From Deltaproteobacteria bacterium (lineage in GTDB: Bacteria > Myxococcota_A > UBA9160), in the NCBI GenBank assembly GCA_003520425.1, contig DOUU01000303.1, positions 3,200-10,939 of the forward strand: 7,740 nt of DNA, written 5' to 3'. The notes under the pieces are model-generated. The model worked only from the letters and a program-made list of their open reading frames with translations, ran no database searches and was not told where the DNA came from. Of this stretch, positions 5,639 to 7,740 are shown piece by piece; within the stretch, counting starts at the first letter, position 1; each line of letters begins with the position of its first letter. The position numbers and the translations under genes were made by a program.

Positions 5639-6778
5639 ATGAGCTACTACGGTTCCACCGACTATCTCGCGAGTCCCGATTTTGTCCTTCGCATGAAGGA
5701 CATCCGCAAGGGCCATCTCGACCTCGGCTGGATGAAGGCCGGCACGGAGCAGGTCAAGGTGAACGCCGAGAGCCCCCGTCGGGGGCTCACCTTCCTGGAT
5801 TGCAATCGTGGCAGCTACGGCTACGACGCGTTGCCCGAGATTCCCCGCGGGCCGCGCGGGGCCGCGCCCCGGGGCGCGAGCTACGAGGTCGACGCACAGG
5901 CCGATCTCTCGCCCGAGCTCAACCGCAAGAGCGACGTCTGGGCCTACAAGGTGGCGTCGTTCTACGAAGAGGCGATGAGCCGGCAGTGGGACGCCACCAC
6001 CTACATCCCCTGGGCCGATCTCGAAAAGTACGAACGGCCCCAAGAGGTCGAGATTGCGTTTGCGCAGTTGTGCACCTTCTTCACAGAAGTGGAGATGATC
6101 GCCACCGACCTGCCCGCAAAGTGGATGTGGAGGATGAACAACCAGTTCCACGAGGTGAAGCACTTCATCGCCAGCCAGGCCATTGACGAAGCGCGCCACG
6201 CCGAGGTGTTTCGCAAGCGGGTCCTTGCAGGCGGCGTCGGAATGATGCAAGCGCTGCCCCAGGCGGAGCATTCGCTCAAGGCCATCCTGGACGGCGACTC
6301 CTACAGCGAAGCCAGCGCTTTCATGCATCTGCTCGCAGAAGGCAACGTGCTCACGATGTTCCGTTTCAGCGAGTACATCTCGCCAACGCCGGTGGACAAG
6401 CGGATTTTCCAGCTCGTGATGCAGGACGAAGCGCGGCACGTCTCCTACGGCATGCAGCACCTCAAGTGGATCATCGACCATGCGCCCGAGCGCAAGGAAC
6501 AGCTCCATCTCGCTCTCGATGAGGCGGAGACTTTCTCGATCAGCCAGTTCGACTCCGCCCTGTTCGAAGCGATGATCGTGCTAGCCGGCAAGGGGACGAA
6601 GCCCGCCCAGATCAAGCGCGGAATCGAGATCGTCGGAACGCTCCAAGTCAAGCAGATCGACGAATACTTCGGGCGGCTTCGCCGCGCAGGCTTCGAAGAG
6701 CGCATCGAGCGCAGCAAGTTCCGGCCCCTTCTCGCGATGATTGGCCTCGGCAAGCAGGACGCTGTCCTTCCGAGCTAG
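5639..6778 (+). CDS. Ferritin-like diiron-carboxylate protein, probable oxidase/oxygenase (alpha-like subunit)
   Basis: A 379-residue protein with the four-helix diiron pattern. First-helix Glu is E150 or E152 (F-F-T-E-V-E). Second helix has D183-E184-A185-R186-H187 (ExxH). Third helix has E234 (L-L-A-E-G-N). Fourth helix has D263-E264-A265-R266-H267 (ExxH). The spacings (about 34, 50 and 30 residues) are in the range of AurF-type N-oxygenases, R2 proteins and bacterial monooxygenase alpha subunits, but overall I do not recognise it as any of these. An extra E172-V-K-H175 precedes the first ExxH. About 90 residues ahead of the helices are shared with the upstream paralogue and include a Pro/Arg/Gly-rich stretch near 68-80. 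The likely role is O2-dependent oxidation of an unidentified, perhaps hydrophobic, substrate in the cytosol. No ferredoxin or reductase gene lies beside it. Confidence 0.85.
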   Translation: MSYYGSTDYLASPDFVLRMKDIRKGHLDLGWMKAGTEQVKVNAESPRRGLTFLDCNRGSYGYDALPEIPRGPRGAAPRGASYEVDAQADLSPELNRKSDVWAYKVASFYEEAMSRQWDATTYIPWADLEKYERPQEVEIAFAQLCTFFTEVEMIATDLPAKWMWRMNNQFHEVKHFIASQAIDEARHAEVFRKRVLAGGVGMMQALPQAEHSLKAILDGDSYSEASAFMHLLAEGNVLTMFRFSEYISPTPVDKRIFQLVMQDEARHVSYGMQHLKWIIDHAPERKEQLHLALDEAETFSISQFDSALFEAMIVLAGKGTKPAQIKRGIEIVGTLQVKQIDEYFGRLRRAGFEERIERSKFRPLLAMIGLGKQDAVLPS

Positions 6779-6994
6779 TCGCAGGGCCCGAGGCGCCCGC
6801 TCCCCGGAGAGCCTCGAAGCGCGGGCGCGAGCCCCAAGACGGCGAAATCCATGGGGAGCCTCGCGAGGCGAAGCTCTGGTCGGCGATCGTCCGGACGCGG
6901 GGCCGCAGCGCCTTGCATCCTTCCCTCTTCAGGGCTTTCGAAGGGCGCGGCCGCGCTCGCTCCGACGCCCGCCCAGGGGAGGCCAAGCCTCCTC
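6779..6994. other. Convergent GC-rich spacer
   Basis: These 216 bases lie between the stop codons of two convergent genes. No frame here looks like a real gene. The only structures I see are GC-rich inverted repeats at its left end, listed separately. A terminator for each strand would be expected here, but there is no hairpin followed by a T-run. Confidence 0.6.
6789..6828. terminator. Overlapping GC-rich inverted repeats downstream of the diiron gene
   Basis: Two mutually exclusive stems are possible: CGAGGC (6789-6794) with GCCTCG (6811-6816), and GCGCCCGC (6793-6800) with GCGGGCGC (6821-6828). They begin about 10 bases after the stop. Neither is followed by T residues, so intrinsic termination is uncertain, and in DNA this rich in GC such stems can arise by chance. 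Confidence 0.25.
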
Positions 6995-7740
6995 TCAAGC
7001 GACGAGAACAAGCCCAAGGCCACTCCAACGGACAGAGCGGTCCTCGCCGCGCACACGCGACCAGTCGAAGTCGGGCAAGAGCTCGCGCGGCGTTTTGGGT
7101 TCGGGGGCAGGGAGCAAACCGGCCGCATGCGCGAGCCAGCCGCAGAGCTCTCGCGGTCCGTACCGGCCCCGCAAGTCGTCGATCGAGACGGAGCCGTGGA
7201 GCTTCGCGAGCTTGCCGCCGCGCTCCTCCAACAGAAGGAAGTGATGGCGGTAGACCGGCTCCGGCAGTCCGAGCAGGCGCTGGAGGGCCACCTGCGTCGC
7301 CGTGCTCGCAGCGATGTCGCGCCCTCGTACCACGCGCGTCACCCCGCGGGCCGCATCGTCCACGACCACCGCGAGCTGATAGGCCACGGCGCCGTCGCGG
7401 CGACGCACGATCGGATCCCCCATCACCTCTCCCGGGTCCTGGCCGAGGTCGAGACCCCCCTCGTCGTAGGGCTCCACCCGGCCGGGAGGGAGCACGACCC
7501 GCAGCGGCTCCGTCGCCGCCCGCCAGCCGCCCACCGGAAGTGCGCGCCCCCGACACGTTCCGGCGTAGCGAAATCCGCCGTCGGGTGCGCGGACGGCCGT
7601 AGACTCGATCTGCGAGCGGGTACAGCGGCACGGATAGAGCCTGCCGGCGGCTTCCAGCCGATCGAGCGCTGCATCGTGGCGCGCCTTGGCTTGCTGCTGC
7701 GTCTCACGGACGTCGAAGTCGAGGCCGAGCCAGGCGAGGT
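6995..7740 (-). CDS. gluQ: Glutamyl-Q tRNA(Asp) synthetase, C-terminal part (cut by window edge)
   Basis: About 247 residues are visible and the N-terminus (with the HIGH-type motif) lies beyond 7740. The protein is a paralogue of the catalytic domain of glutamyl-tRNA synthetase that attaches glutamate to queuosine at position 34 of tRNA(Asp). Counting from the first visible residue, the zinc site fits GluQRS: C37-x-C39, then Y58-x3-C62. After this come the G107-D108-P109-I-V-R-R-R-D-G-x-x-A-Y-Q-L core, V125-D127-D128 and G132-V133-T-R-V-V-R-G-R-D141, as in Glu-type class I synthetases. The KMSKS-equivalent loop reads G175-K176-L-A-K-L, lacking the usual serine. There is no anticodon-binding domain after it, as expected for GluQRS and unlike full-length GluRS. 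The gene converges on the diiron operon and is probably unrelated to it. Confidence 0.88.
   Translation of the reverse strand, partial: LAWLGLDFDVRETQQQAKARHDAALDRLEAAGRLYPCRCTRSQIESTAVRAPDGGFRYAGTCRGRALPVGGWRAATEPLRVVLPPGRVEPYDEGGLDLGQDPGEVMGDPIVRRRDGAVAYQLAVVVDDAARGVTRVVRGRDIAASTATQVALQRLLGLPEPVYRHHFLLLEERGGKLAKLHGSVSIDDLRGRYGPRELCGWLAHAAGLLPAPEPKTPRELLPDFDWSRVRGEDRSVRWSGLGLVLVA

Noticed and set aside
5528..6508. Reverse-strand open frame of 326 codons
   Set aside because: It is the antisense shadow of the diiron gene, whose DEARH motifs make the forward frame certain.
1..7740. CRISPR array, tRNA or rRNA genes, insertion sequences or attachment sites
   Set aside because: I found no regularly spaced repeats, cloverleaf-like segments, transposase motifs or flanking direct repeats on either strand.

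Overview
The window is GC-rich, densely packed Gram-negative-type DNA: two predicted lipoproteins with signal peptides and lipobox cysteines, almost every third codon base G or C, and short intergenic gaps. The gene set (ACAD10-like HAD phosphatase, crotonase, hotdog thioesterase, ferritin-like diiron proteins, GluQRS) would suit an environmental deltaproteobacterium, Myxococcota or similar lineage. That placement is inference, because no marker gene settles it.

Layout. Bases 1-391 hold no gene I can support, although one forward frame stays open from the left edge. A lipoprotein (392-829, +) converges on a Nudix hydrolase (909-1496, -). The Nudix gene diverges over 66 bp from a HAD phosphatase (1563-2186, +). 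Then come a crotonase (2248-3066, +), a small lipoprotein (3127-3498, +) and a hotdog acyl-CoA thioesterase (3521-3949, +), spaced closely enough to be partly co-transcribed. A 165-bp gap (3950-4114) carries a -10-like hexamer and a perfect 17-bp palindrome of TetR-operator type. Downstream is a tight three-gene operon: an SCP2-like small protein (4115-4537), a ferritin-like protein with no metal ligands (4554-5636) and its intact diiron paralogue (5639-6778). A GC-rich spacer separates this from a convergent, right-truncated GluQRS gene (6995-7740, -).

How the genes may work together. The last operon is the most interesting part. The two ferritin-like proteins align without gaps through their core. 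The downstream one has all the carboxylate and histidine ligands expected of a diiron enzyme (E150 or E152, E184/H187, E234, E264/H267). The upstream one has replaced every one of them while keeping the flanking Asp and Arg of both motifs. This looks like an active alpha plus structural beta pair, analogous in logic to the hydroxylase subunits of bacterial multicomponent monooxygenases but in a different ferritin-like family. An SCP2-like protein in the same operon could carry or shield a hydrophobic substrate, and the operator suggests ligand-responsive repression. The upstream crotonase and thioesterase act on acyl-CoAs, so a lipid or acyl substrate is a reasonable guess. No electron-transfer partner or regulator gene lies in this window.
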